A DNA stretch of 64,000 nucleotides from CATQHP01 sp965214915 (GTDB lineage: Bacteria > Acidobacteriota > Terriglobia > Bryobacterales > UBA6623), in assembly GCA_965214915.1 (NCBI GenBank), contig CBDCCP010000001.1, forward strand, positions 1,302,001-1,366,000, in the 5' to 3' direction. A model generated the notes under the pieces. It searched no databases and was not told the DNA's origin. It saw nothing but the letters and a program-made list of their open reading frames with translations. The position numbers were made by a program, and so were the translations under genes. This document shows positions 36,605 through 44,581 of the stretch, one piece after another; the first letter of the stretch is position 1; each line of letters starts with the position of its first letter.

Positions 36605-37077
36605 GCGGGCGGCTTCCCGTAGTCGTCGTGCTCGACCGGGTGCGCAGCGCCTACAACGTAGGGGCTTTTTTCCGCAATGCCGACGGCGCGGGCGTCTCGA
36701 AGCTCGTGCTTACCGGCTATACCGGGCATCCCCCGCATCCGGGGATTGCCAAGACCGCGCTCGGCGCCGAACATCAGGTCGAATGGGAATACAACCGCGA
36801 TCCCTTAGCGGCGGTTCGTTCCCTCAAGGCCCAAGGCTATCGACTGGCCGCGGTCGAAACATCGGCTCACGCGGAAGATATTTTCGAGTGGAGCCCGAGT
36901 TTCCCGTTGACCGTGATTTTCGGCAACGAGGTGGAAGGAACCAAACCGGAACTGGCTGCCGAATGCGATGCTCTCGTGCGCATTCCCATGCTGGGGATGA
37001 AGCAGTCTCTGAATGTCGCCGTGGCCGGCGGGATCATAATGTACGAGTTGCTTCGCAAATACAGAAGCCGGTCGTGA
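36601..37077 (+). CDS. SpoU/TrmH-family RNA 2'-O-methyltransferase
   Basis: 158 residues, a single SPOUT knot domain without the N-terminal substrate-binding domain: VLDRVRSAYNVGAFFRNADG (motif 1 with NVG), TVIFGNEVEGTKPEL (motif 2), and MLGMKQSLNVAVAGGIIMYE (motif 3, SAM-binding knot). It methylates a ribose 2'-OH in tRNA or rRNA; the target is not clear from sequence. The start overlaps the recJ stop as ATGA. Confidence 0.92.
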   Translation: MSGRLPVVVVLDRVRSAYNVGAFFRNADGAGVSKLVLTGYTGHPPHPGIAKTALGAEHQVEWEYNRDPLAAVRSLKAQGYRLAAVETSAHAEDIFEWSPSFPLTVIFGNEVEGTKPELAAECDALVRIPMLGMKQSLNVAVAGGIIMYELLRKYRSRS

Positions 37078-37110
37078 CCCCGCCCCGGCGCCCAGCGCCA
37101 GGCCTCTACC

Positions 37111-38169
37111 GTGCGCATTGCCCTCGACGCCGCTCCGCTGCTGCCGCCCTCCGGCGGCATTCGCCGCTACACCGTCGAATTGGCGCTGGCGCTTGCCGGC
37201 GAAAACCCGCGCGATGAAATTTTTCTGATCGGCGACCGGGCGGTCGAGTTACCCGAGCGACTGCGGACGCAGCGGAACGTCTTTGCCGTTTCGCCGGGAT
37301 CCCGGCTTTTCAGAGCCAAATGGTGGAGCCTGGGACTGCCGCTGACGCTGCTGCGCCTGCGGGCGGACGTGTTTCACGGAACGGATTTTTCCATTCCCTA
37401 CATCCCGGTGGTTCCGTCGATCCTGACCCTCCACGATCTCTCGCCTTGGCGGCGGGGCGCTATTCGGCCTGAAGGTTCGGAGCGCGTCCGCGCCCGCACG
37501 CCGTACCTGTTGCCTTTGGCGGCGCGTATTCTCACGCCGACCGAGGCGGTTTGCCGCGAGGCTGCAAGCCGCTTCGGACTGTCGCAGACGAGGATTCGAA
37601 GCATCCCCCACGGTTCGACGCCGTTGCGGCCGGCCGGGCTGCGGAGGATGCAGGCGGGACCTTATGTGGCGCATCTCGGCGATCATGGCTCGCGCAAGAA
37701 CATTGCAGTGCTGGTGGAAGCATGGCGCCTCGCCCGCAGACGCCGGCCCGACTTGGGCCTGGTTCTGATCGGCCCGGCCGAGCCGGGGGCATTCGACGAG
37801 CCGGGATTGACGCAAGTCCGTCCGGCAGACGATTCCGAGATGGCCGCTTGGCTCGCGGGGGCGAAGGCGCTCGTTTACCCTAGCCTGTATGAGGGGTTCG
37901 GTCTGCCCGTGGTGGAAGCGATGAGTTTGGGCGTCCCCGTGATTACGTCCCAGGACCCGGCGCTGGTCGAGGTTGCGGGCGGCTGCGCCGTCCATGTGCC
38001 GGCCGATTCTCCGCAACGCCTTTGCGAGGCCGTTCTATCGGTGACGGGCGACGCCAGTCTCGCCGGCCGTTTGCGCGCCGCCGGCGCCGCCCGCGCCGCC
38101 GAGTTCAGTTGGCGGCGCACTGCCCGCTTGACCCGCGAGCTCTACTTGGAGGCGGTTCAGGCGTGGTGA
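37111..38169 (+). CDS. GT4-type glycosyltransferase
   Basis: 352 residues from a GTG start, GT-B fold. The N-terminal domain has ALDAAPLLPPSGGIRRYTVE and DVFHGTDFSIPYIP. The C-terminal donor-binding domain has VAHLGDHGSRKNIAVLVEAW and the EX7E-like YPSLYEGFGLPVVEAMSLGV. It transfers a sugar from a nucleotide donor in surface polysaccharide assembly. It is the first of the glycan genes, 33 bases after the methyltransferase gene. Its end overlaps the next glycosyltransferase by seven bases. Confidence 0.9.
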   Translation: MRIALDAAPLLPPSGGIRRYTVELALALAGENPRDEIFLIGDRAVELPERLRTQRNVFAVSPGSRLFRAKWWSLGLPLTLLRLRADVFHGTDFSIPYIPVVPSILTLHDLSPWRRGAIRPEGSERVRARTPYLLPLAARILTPTEAVCREAASRFGLSQTRIRSIPHGSTPLRPAGLRRMQAGPYVAHLGDHGSRKNIAVLVEAWRLARRRRPDLGLVLIGPAEPGAFDEPGLTQVRPADDSEMAAWLAGAKALVYPSLYEGFGLPVVEAMSLGVPVITSQDPALVEVAGGCAVHVPADSPQRLCEAVLSVTGDASLAGRLRAAGAARAAEFSWRRTARLTRELYLEAVQAW

Positions 38170-39410
38170 AGGACGGCAATCGTTCGCTGCTGCTCGCGCC
38201 GGAGTGCCCTTATCCCCTGCAGGGCGGCGGCCCGATGCGCACCGGCAGCCTGCTGCACTACTTGGCCGGGCGCTCTGCGGTCGATCTGATCGGTTTTCAC
38301 GAAGAGGGCTCCGCGGCTTGCGGCGGGGCGCTGCCCGGCGGGCTGTGCGCCTCGGCGGCAAGCATCGCCTTGCCGCGCCATTCGAAAACCCTGACGGCTA
38401 AAGTCGTCCGCAACGGCATTCGCCTCCTGCGGCGCAGGCTTCCGCTCATGGACCGCTTCAGCGGCGCAAGCAGCAGGCGGCGGCTGCGGGGTTTGCTGGC
38501 AAACCGTCATTGGGACATCGGCATCGTCGAACACCTGTGGTGCGCTTGCTTCATCGATGAGTTGCGGCCGCGCTGCCGCACGGTCGTATTGGATTTGCAC
38601 AACGTGGAATCGGAGTTGCATCGAAGCTGCGCTGCTTTCGCGCTTCGCTCGGAGCGCTGGGCGCATATGCGCTTCTGCACGCTGGCGAAGGAAGTCGAAC
38701 GCAAATTCTTTCCTCAATTCGACTGCATACTCGTCGCCTCAGAAGACGACGCGGCGCGGGTACGGACGTCACACCGCAATGCAAAAACGATCGTCTATCC
38801 GAACGCGATTCCTTTTTGCGCCAACCCGCGCCGCCCGCGCGAGGGGCCTGCGCAAGAAGCCTCCATCGCCTTCTCCGGCAACCTCGAATATCACCCCAAT
38901 GTTCAAGGGCTCAACTACTTCCGAAAGGAGGTCTGGCCGATTCTCAAAGAGCGGCGCCCGGCGCTGACTTGGCGCATTATCGGCAAGAATGCCGAACGTG
39001 TCCGCGCCTGGGCAGGTGAGGATCGTAACATTCACGTTACGGGTCCGATACAAAATGCGGTCGAGGAGTTGGCGAAGTCGAAAATAGCGGTCGCGCCGCT
39101 GCTGGCGGGCAGCGGCACTCGTGTTAAAATTATTGAAGCGTGGGCGGCGTCGTGTGCGGTCGTTTCCACGCCGATCGGAGCCGAAGGTTTACCCGCGCGG
39201 GACGGAGAAAACTTGAAAATCGTGCGCAGTCCTGCCGGATGGGTCAGGGCGATTCTCGGGTTGTTGAGCGACCGGGGCGCGGCCGAACGTCTGGGCCGCA
39301 ATGGCAGGGCGACATTCGAGGAACACTGCTCGTGGCCGGCCGTCTGGAAAGCCTTGGATCGATCGTTTGCCGAGATATGGTCGGAAGCGGCGCCGAAAAC
39401 GGCCGGCTGA
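38163..39410 (+). CDS. GT4-type glycosyltransferase
   Basis: 415 residues starting at GTG 38163 (or 38166), overlapping the upstream gene. The N-terminal domain has LLLAPECPYPLQGGGPMRTG, IGIVEHLWCACFIDEL and VVLDLHNVESELHRSCA. The C-terminal domain has SIAFSGNLEYHPNVQGLNYF, WRIIGKNAERVRAW, VAPLLAGSGTRVKIIEAWA and VVSTPIGAEGLPARDGEN. The layout matches the Glyco_trans_4/1 proteins common in exopolysaccharide loci. The acceptor is unknown. Confidence 0.88.
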   Translation: MVKDGNRSLLLAPECPYPLQGGGPMRTGSLLHYLAGRSAVDLIGFHEEGSAACGGALPGGLCASAASIALPRHSKTLTAKVVRNGIRLLRRRLPLMDRFSGASSRRRLRGLLANRHWDIGIVEHLWCACFIDELRPRCRTVVLDLHNVESELHRSCAAFALRSERWAHMRFCTLAKEVERKFFPQFDCILVASEDDAARVRTSHRNAKTIVYPNAIPFCANPRRPREGPAQEASIAFSGNLEYHPNVQGLNYFRKEVWPILKERRPALTWRIIGKNAERVRAWAGEDRNIHVTGPIQNAVEELAKSKIAVAPLLAGSGTRVKIIEAWAASCAVVSTPIGAEGLPARDGENLKIVRSPAGWVRAILGLLSDRGAAERLGRNGRATFEEHCSWPAVWKALDRSFAEIWSEAAPKTAG

Positions 39411-39419
39411 TCGAATGGT

Positions 39420-40577
39420 ATGTCTTCCCCTCTGCGAGTCAGTATAGACGCACACACAATCGGACAGCGGGTTACGGGCAATGAAGTCTATATCCGCAGC
39501 CTGATTCACAAGTACGCGGGTCTGGACCGGTATGCCGCGTTCACGGCGTACGTCGCGACTCCCGAGGCGGAGGCGTGGGTCCCGGAAAGCTTCGCCGTGG
39601 CGCGCGTCTCGCGGAATCCGTTCGTGCGGCTCGGCGTGGAGTTGAGCCTGCAACTCAGGAACAACCCGGCGGATCTTTTGCACGTGCAATATACAGCGCC
39701 GCTTTTTTGTCCGACGCCGGTCGTCGTCACCGTTCACGACGTGAGCTACCTCGACCATCCCGAATACTTTTCAAAGTTCCGCGCGAATCAGTTGCGGCTT
39801 TCGACGCAGCGCACCTTGGGGAAAGCGGCGCAGGTCATCACGGTAAGCGAGTTTTCGAGACGGCGCATCGCCAAGGCGTACGGGCTCGACCCGGCGGACA
39901 TCGCCGTCACTCCCAACGGGCCGCAAGAACAGTTCCGTCCGCTCAAGCGGAAGACCTCGATGTTCAAGGTGAACCAGGCCCTGGGCATCGACAAGCCGTA
40001 CATATTGCACGTCGGCGACTGGCGCCCCTGCAAGAATCAGATCGGTCTGATTCGGGCGTTCGGACAACTCGTCAAGAATTACCCTGCGCTGAAGCACCAC
40101 CTGGTGCTGGCCGGGAAGCACACATGGTTTTCTCCGCGGGTGCTTGCGGAAATCCGGCGTTCCGGCGTGGGCAACCGCATCGTCGTTACCGGATTTGTCG
40201 ACGATGAGTTGCTGCCCGCCCTTTACAATGCAGCCGACGTCTTCGTGTTTCCGTCGTGGTACGAGGGTTTCGGTCTTCCCGCAGTCGAGGCGATGGCCTG
40301 CGGCCGGCCGGTGGTTTGCTCCGACGCGACTGCCTTGCCGGAAGTCGTCGACGGCGCGGCGTTGCTGTTTCGTCCCGATTCCGTCGGAGAGCAGATGCGG
40401 GCGATCCGCGATCTGCTGCTGGATGCCGAACTTGCCGGACGCATGGCGAGGAAAAGCCTCCAGAGGGCGAAGCGTTTCGACTGGCGGGACACGGCATCGA
40501 AGACGCTCGACACCTATTACCGCGTTGCCGAGAAGCGGCAGAAGCTCCAGCGCGAGCGCGAATTGGCCGTCCGGTGA
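39420..40577 (+). CDS. GT4-type glycosyltransferase
   Basis: 385 residues, GT-B fold. The N-terminal SIDAHTIGQRVTGNEVYIRS resembles mannosyltransferases of the RfaB group. VTVHDVSYLDHPEYFSKF, VITVSEFSRRRIAKAYGL and VTPNGPQEQFRPL lead into the donor domain YILHVGDWRPCKNQIGLIRA and FPSWYEGFGLPAVEAMACGR with ATALPEVVDGAAL. It is the third glycosyltransferase in the operon. The TGA overlaps the GTG of the DUF3108 gene. Confidence 0.92.
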   Translation: MSSPLRVSIDAHTIGQRVTGNEVYIRSLIHKYAGLDRYAAFTAYVATPEAEAWVPESFAVARVSRNPFVRLGVELSLQLRNNPADLLHVQYTAPLFCPTPVVVTVHDVSYLDHPEYFSKFRANQLRLSTQRTLGKAAQVITVSEFSRRRIAKAYGLDPADIAVTPNGPQEQFRPLKRKTSMFKVNQALGIDKPYILHVGDWRPCKNQIGLIRAFGQLVKNYPALKHHLVLAGKHTWFSPRVLAEIRRSGVGNRIVVTGFVDDELLPALYNAADVFVFPSWYEGFGLPAVEAMACGRPVVCSDATALPEVVDGAALLFRPDSVGEQMRAIRDLLLDAELAGRMARKSLQRAKRFDWRDTASKTLDTYYRVAEKRQKLQRERELAVR

Positions 40578-41269
40578 TTTGCTTATGGCTTTTTGCGGCT
40601 TTGTGGGCGACCGGTCTCGGAGTTGCCGAAACGCTGCCGTTCCCCAGTGGCGAGCGCCTGCGATACGAGGTGGCTTGGCCCAGCGGGCTGGCTCTCGGAG
40701 AAGCGGAGTTCCGCGCGCAAGCCGGCTCGGACGGCTGGGATTTCGAATTGATGCTGAAGGCAAGCCTGCCGACCATCGAGATCGACGACTCCTACCGCTC
40801 CTTGACGAACGCCGAGCTTTGCTCCCGGGAGTTCAAGAAAAATACCCGCCACGGCAAGAAGACCGCGAACGAAACGCTGCTCTTCGATCAAGAGGCGAAT
40901 CGAGTCGAGCGCACAACGATGACTCCCGCCGGGCCCGGCGGCAAGAGCTCTCTCGAAGCGCCTCCGTGCGCCAAGGACGCCCTGGCCTTCCTATACTTTC
41001 TGCGGCAGAGCTTGGCTATGGGCCGCATCCCTCCGCCGGACGATCTCTACTTCGGCGCCGGTTATCTCGTCAGCCTGACGTTTGCGGAGACGCTGCAATT
41101 GCCGATGGCCCGCGGCCGTCAAGAGGCCGACAAGATCCTGGTGGATGTCATGGGGCCGGACTCCCGGCACAGCTTTGAGATTTACTTTGCCAGGGATGCC
41201 GCGCGGACGCCGCTGCTGGTGCGCGTGCCGTTCGACATCGGCACTTTCTCGCTAAAGTTGTTGCAATAG
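40574..41269 (+). CDS. Exported DUF3108 protein
   Basis: 231 residues from GTG 40574, with a short signal peptide (ICLWLFAALWATGLGVAE). The mature beta-rich domain matches DUF3108: FPSGERLRYEVAWPSGLALG, EIDDSYRSLTNAELCSREF, KDALAFLYFLRQ and TPLLVRVPFDIGTFSLKLLQ. DUF3108 proteins are periplasmic and of unknown function. The four-base overlap with the upstream glycosyltransferase places it in the glycan operon. Confidence 0.82.
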   Translation: MICLWLFAALWATGLGVAETLPFPSGERLRYEVAWPSGLALGEAEFRAQAGSDGWDFELMLKASLPTIEIDDSYRSLTNAELCSREFKKNTRHGKKTANETLLFDQEANRVERTTMTPAGPGGKSSLEAPPCAKDALAFLYFLRQSLAMGRIPPPDDLYFGAGYLVSLTFAETLQLPMARGRQEADKILVDVMGPDSRHSFEIYFARDAARTPLLVRVPFDIGTFSLKLLQ

Positions 41270-41299
41270 GCGGCCCGCCGGCGGGTTGCCCGCGCCATC

Positions 41300-43390
41300 A
41301 TGAAACTCGCGGTTTTTACTCCGCTCGCTCCGGTCAAATCCGGGATTGCAGATTATTCGCAGGCGCTCCTGCCGCATTTGGCCGAGCGCCTCGATGTCAC
41401 CGTATTCACCGACGGCAGCTATGCGCCCGACGGCTTCCCGGCGGCGCCGCGAATCGCCGTTCGCGATTGCCGCGAATACGCTCCGGACCAATTCGACGAA
41501 ACGCTCTACCAGTTTGGGAACAACCCTTACCACGTCTATGTTTACGACGCCGCTCTACAACATCCCGGAATTAACCTGCTCCATGAATACAACCTGCATC
41601 ATCTGGTGGCCGCCGCCACGATCAAGCGCGGAGACTGGGACGGATACCTTCGCGAGGTCGAGTACGAAGCCGGACCCGAGGCGTTAGCCTACGCCGAACG
41701 CGTGCGCAAGCTCGAGATCGGCCCCGATTACGACAATGTCGCCTTGAGCCGGCGTGTGATCGAGTCCGCGAAAGCGACGATCGTCCACAGCGATTTCATG
41801 GTGCGCCGGGTGCGCGAGGCCGGCGCGGAGCATCCCATTAAAAAGATTCCGCACGGCGCCTGGATTCCCGAGGTCAACCGCAATCTTTACCGCGCGAAGC
41901 TCGGCATCGAGCCGGAAACGCCGCTGATCGGCATTTTCGGGTTTCTCAAACCGTATAAACGCATCGAGGAATCGCTGCGGGCGATGCAGCGGCTGGTGCG
42001 CGTGGAACCGCGCGCCCGCATGATTCTGGTGGGCGAGGAACATCGGGATTTTCCGGTAAGAGCGCTGATCGACCGCCTCGGACTCGGCGGACACGCGCTG
42101 GTTTTAGGCTACGTGCCGGCCGCTGAGTTCGAGCAGTACATCGGCGCGGTGGATATCTGTCTTAACCTCCGCTACCCTACTGCCGGCGAAACTTCCGGCG
42201 CCTTGCTGCGGGCGCTCGGACTGGGCCGCGCGGTCGTTGTCTCCAACACGGGCGCGTTCGCCGACCTGCCCGAGGGAACATGCTTGAAGGTTCCTGTCGG
42301 AGAAGCTGAGATCGATCTGCTTACCGAGTACCTCAATCTGCTCGCGACGAGACCGGAGGTCGCACGGAGCCTCGGCGAGCGGGCCCGCAACTATGCCGCC
42401 GCCGAATGCTCCTGGCCCCGGGCGGCGAAAGAAATCGCCGACTGGATTGCGGACAAGAACCGCCCGGGAGAACCGCAAGCCGGCGCCGCAGCCGCGGCGA
42501 AGACGCCGCCGAGCCCCGAGCGCAAGCAAGAGCCGGCGCCGCGGCAAGCCGCACCCGAGCCCCCGGCCGCGGCTTCTCCCGCCGCCGCCGATCGACTGGC
42601 CGAGTATATCCGCTCCTGGAGCCGCGGCCGCGTTGACGACGCGGCCTATGTGGAGACTCACATTACTCGCTTGGTGCGCACTTTGGAAATCACGCCTTCG
42701 GGGACGAGCGGCGATCGAATCCTGGAAATGGGCGCTTACATGCACATCACTCCGGCGCTCGCTGCGAAGCTGGGATACGGGGAAGTGCGCGGCAGTTATC
42801 TCGGACGACCCGGAAAGACGGACGTTCGAGAAATCGTCAGCGCTTGCGGAGAACGCTTCCGCTGCGAAATCGACCTCTTCGACGCCGAGCGGGACGCCTA
42901 CCCCTACGAGGACGGCTCGTTCGCTACGGTGCTTTGCTGCGAGTTGATCGAGCATCTCTACGACGACCCGATGCATTTGATGGCCGAAGTGAACCGCATC
43001 CTTCGACCGGGAGGGCATCTCGTGCTATCGACGCCCAATATCTGCAGCTACCGCGCCGTGGCGGCGGTTCTGTTGAGCTACCATCCCGGGTTTTTTCATC
43101 AGTACGTGCAGCCGGACGCGGACGGCGTGATCGACCCGCGCCACGCCCGCGAATTCGCTCCCCGCGACGTACATCATCTTCTCGAGGCGGCGGGTTTCGC
43201 GGTGGTCCGCTTTGAAACCGGCCCCTACCTGGAACGGAAGTCGGCGGAATACGAGTGGGTCAAGCACGTCATGGAACGTTACGATCTGCCGCAACAATGG
43301 CGCGGCGACGCTATCTACGCGGTTGGCCGCAAAGTCGGGCCGGTGCGGGAGCGTTACCCCCAAGCCCTTTACGTCGGAGGCTCTGCGTGA
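41300..43390 (+). CDS. Fused glycosyltransferase - SAM methyltransferase
   Basis: 696 residues with two enzymes. Residues 1-390 form a GT4 glycosyltransferase: VFTPLAPVKSGIADYSQALL, LLHEYNLHHLVAAATIKRGD, IGIFGFLKPYKRIEESLRAM and RYPTAGETSGALLRALGLGR. A proline/alanine-rich linker (about 395-430) leads to a class I methyltransferase (about 435-690): RILEMGAYMHITPALAAKLG, YPYEDGSFATVLCCELIEHL, NRILRPGGHLVLSTPNICSY and FAPRDVHHLLEAAGFAVVRF. One protein may add a sugar and then methylate it, capping a chain. Its stop overlaps the start of the ABC permease. Confidence 0.9.
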   Translation: MKLAVFTPLAPVKSGIADYSQALLPHLAERLDVTVFTDGSYAPDGFPAAPRIAVRDCREYAPDQFDETLYQFGNNPYHVYVYDAALQHPGINLLHEYNLHHLVAAATIKRGDWDGYLREVEYEAGPEALAYAERVRKLEIGPDYDNVALSRRVIESAKATIVHSDFMVRRVREAGAEHPIKKIPHGAWIPEVNRNLYRAKLGIEPETPLIGIFGFLKPYKRIEESLRAMQRLVRVEPRARMILVGEEHRDFPVRALIDRLGLGGHALVLGYVPAAEFEQYIGAVDICLNLRYPTAGETSGALLRALGLGRAVVVSNTGAFADLPEGTCLKVPVGEAEIDLLTEYLNLLATRPEVARSLGERARNYAAAECSWPRAAKEIADWIADKNRPGEPQAGAAAAAKTPPSPERKQEPAPRQAAPEPPAAASPAAADRLAEYIRSWSRGRVDDAAYVETHITRLVRTLEITPSGTSGDRILEMGAYMHITPALAAKLGYGEVRGSYLGRPGKTDVREIVSACGERFRCEIDLFDAERDAYPYEDGSFATVLCCELIEHLYDDPMHLMAEVNRILRPGGHLVLSTPNICSYRAVAAVLLSYHPGFFHQYVQPDADGVIDPRHAREFAPRDVHHLLEAAGFAVVRFETGPYLERKSAEYEWVKHVMERYDLPQQWRGDAIYAVGRKVGPVRERYPQALYVGGSA

Positions 43391-44565
43391 TTCGCGTTCG
43401 CGGAGCGATCCCGAACCGGACGGACGGCCCCTGGAGCGCGGCGGCCGGCGACGCGCTCAGCTACCGCATCTACGATGCCTCGACCGAAATGCTCCTTATC
43501 GACGGTCCGCGCCGGCCTCTCCGCGGCGAGGTTGCGGCGGGCGAGGAACTGGATGTCGATCTGGAGGTCGACTTGCCCGCGGCCGAAGGCGCGTACCTGA
43601 TCTACGTTTCGCCGATCCGCAACGATGCGGAGTGGCTGTTCGAGCGCGGCAACGATTTTTTGTTGGCGGCGGCCGACGTCACCGCTGCAGGCGCCGCCGC
43701 GCGCGCGGCGCGGTTGACGAGCTTGCGGAAATTGGCCTGGATGCGCTTCCTCCGCAGCTTCGTTCGGGCGTTCAGCTACCCGCTGCGAACGATTGTTGAG
43801 CATCGTTCGCTGATTCGCTCGCTGGTGCGCCGGGACATCGTCGGCCGCTATCGGGGTTCGTACGGCGGGCTGTTCTGGACCGTCATTCACCCCCTACTGC
43901 TGATGCTCACCTACTGGTTCGTCTTCGATATCGTCCTGCGCACCCGTTTCGGAGAGGGCGGCCGTCCCGGCAATTTCGTCTTGTATTTTCTGGCCGGCAT
44001 GTTGCCCTGGCTCGCGTTCAGCGAGGCCGTGGGACGTTCGGCCGGCATCGTCCCGGAGCATGCCAACTTCGTCAAGAAGCTGGTGTTCCCGGTTGAAATC
44101 CTGCCGGTCAATCTGGTTTTCGCCGGTTTGTTCTCGCAACTCTTCGGCGTGCTGATCTTTCTGGCCGGTATGGCGGCGTTCGGCGAGACGCCCCCGCTCA
44201 CGGCAGGATACTTGCCGCTGCTGCTGGTTCCTCAAATTTTACTGACGATGGGGTTGTGCTGGTTTTTGGCCGGCCTCGGGGCGATTGTCCGCGATCTCGG
44301 TCAGATTATCGGCTTCGTGCTGACCGTGTGGTTCTTCATTACGCCGATCTGCTACCCGGAAAGCGCGTTGCCGGCGAGCTTGATCTGGGTCTATGAACTG
44401 AATCCGATTTTCGTCCTCGTCCGCGGGTACCGCGACATCCTTCTGGAAGCGGCGGCTCCTGCCTGGGAGCCGCTGGCTTGGCTTACGCTCGGCAGCGCGA
44501 TGGTTTTTGTCGTCGGGTTCGCCTGGTTCTACAAACTGAAGCGCTCGTTCGCCGATCTCGTGTAG
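43387..44565 (+). CDS. ABC-2 polysaccharide export permease with N-terminal beta-sandwich domain
   Basis: 392 residues from GTG 43387. Residues 1-105 (VRGAIPNRTDGPWSAAAGD, LSYRIYDASTEMLLIDGP and GAYLIYVSPIRNDAEWLFE) resemble the O-antigen-binding domain normally found at the C-terminus of the ATPase Wzt. Residues 125-392 form a Wzm-type ABC-2 permease with the amphipathic RDIVGRYRGSYGGLFWTVIH and six membrane helices, including WFFITPICYPESALP. It should export lipid-linked glycan. The expected ATPase gene is not adjacent: the next gene is on the opposite strand. Fusion of this domain to the permease is unusual. Confidence 0.88.
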   Translation: MIRVRGAIPNRTDGPWSAAAGDALSYRIYDASTEMLLIDGPRRPLRGEVAAGEELDVDLEVDLPAAEGAYLIYVSPIRNDAEWLFERGNDFLLAAADVTAAGAAARAARLTSLRKLAWMRFLRSFVRAFSYPLRTIVEHRSLIRSLVRRDIVGRYRGSYGGLFWTVIHPLLLMLTYWFVFDIVLRTRFGEGGRPGNFVLYFLAGMLPWLAFSEAVGRSAGIVPEHANFVKKLVFPVEILPVNLVFAGLFSQLFGVLIFLAGMAAFGETPPLTAGYLPLLLVPQILLTMGLCWFLAGLGAIVRDLGQIIGFVLTVWFFITPICYPESALPASLIWVYELNPIFVLVRGYRDILLEAAAPAWEPLAWLTLGSAMVFVVGFAWFYKLKRSFADLV

Positions 44566-44581
44566 CGGCGCGTGCGGCGGC

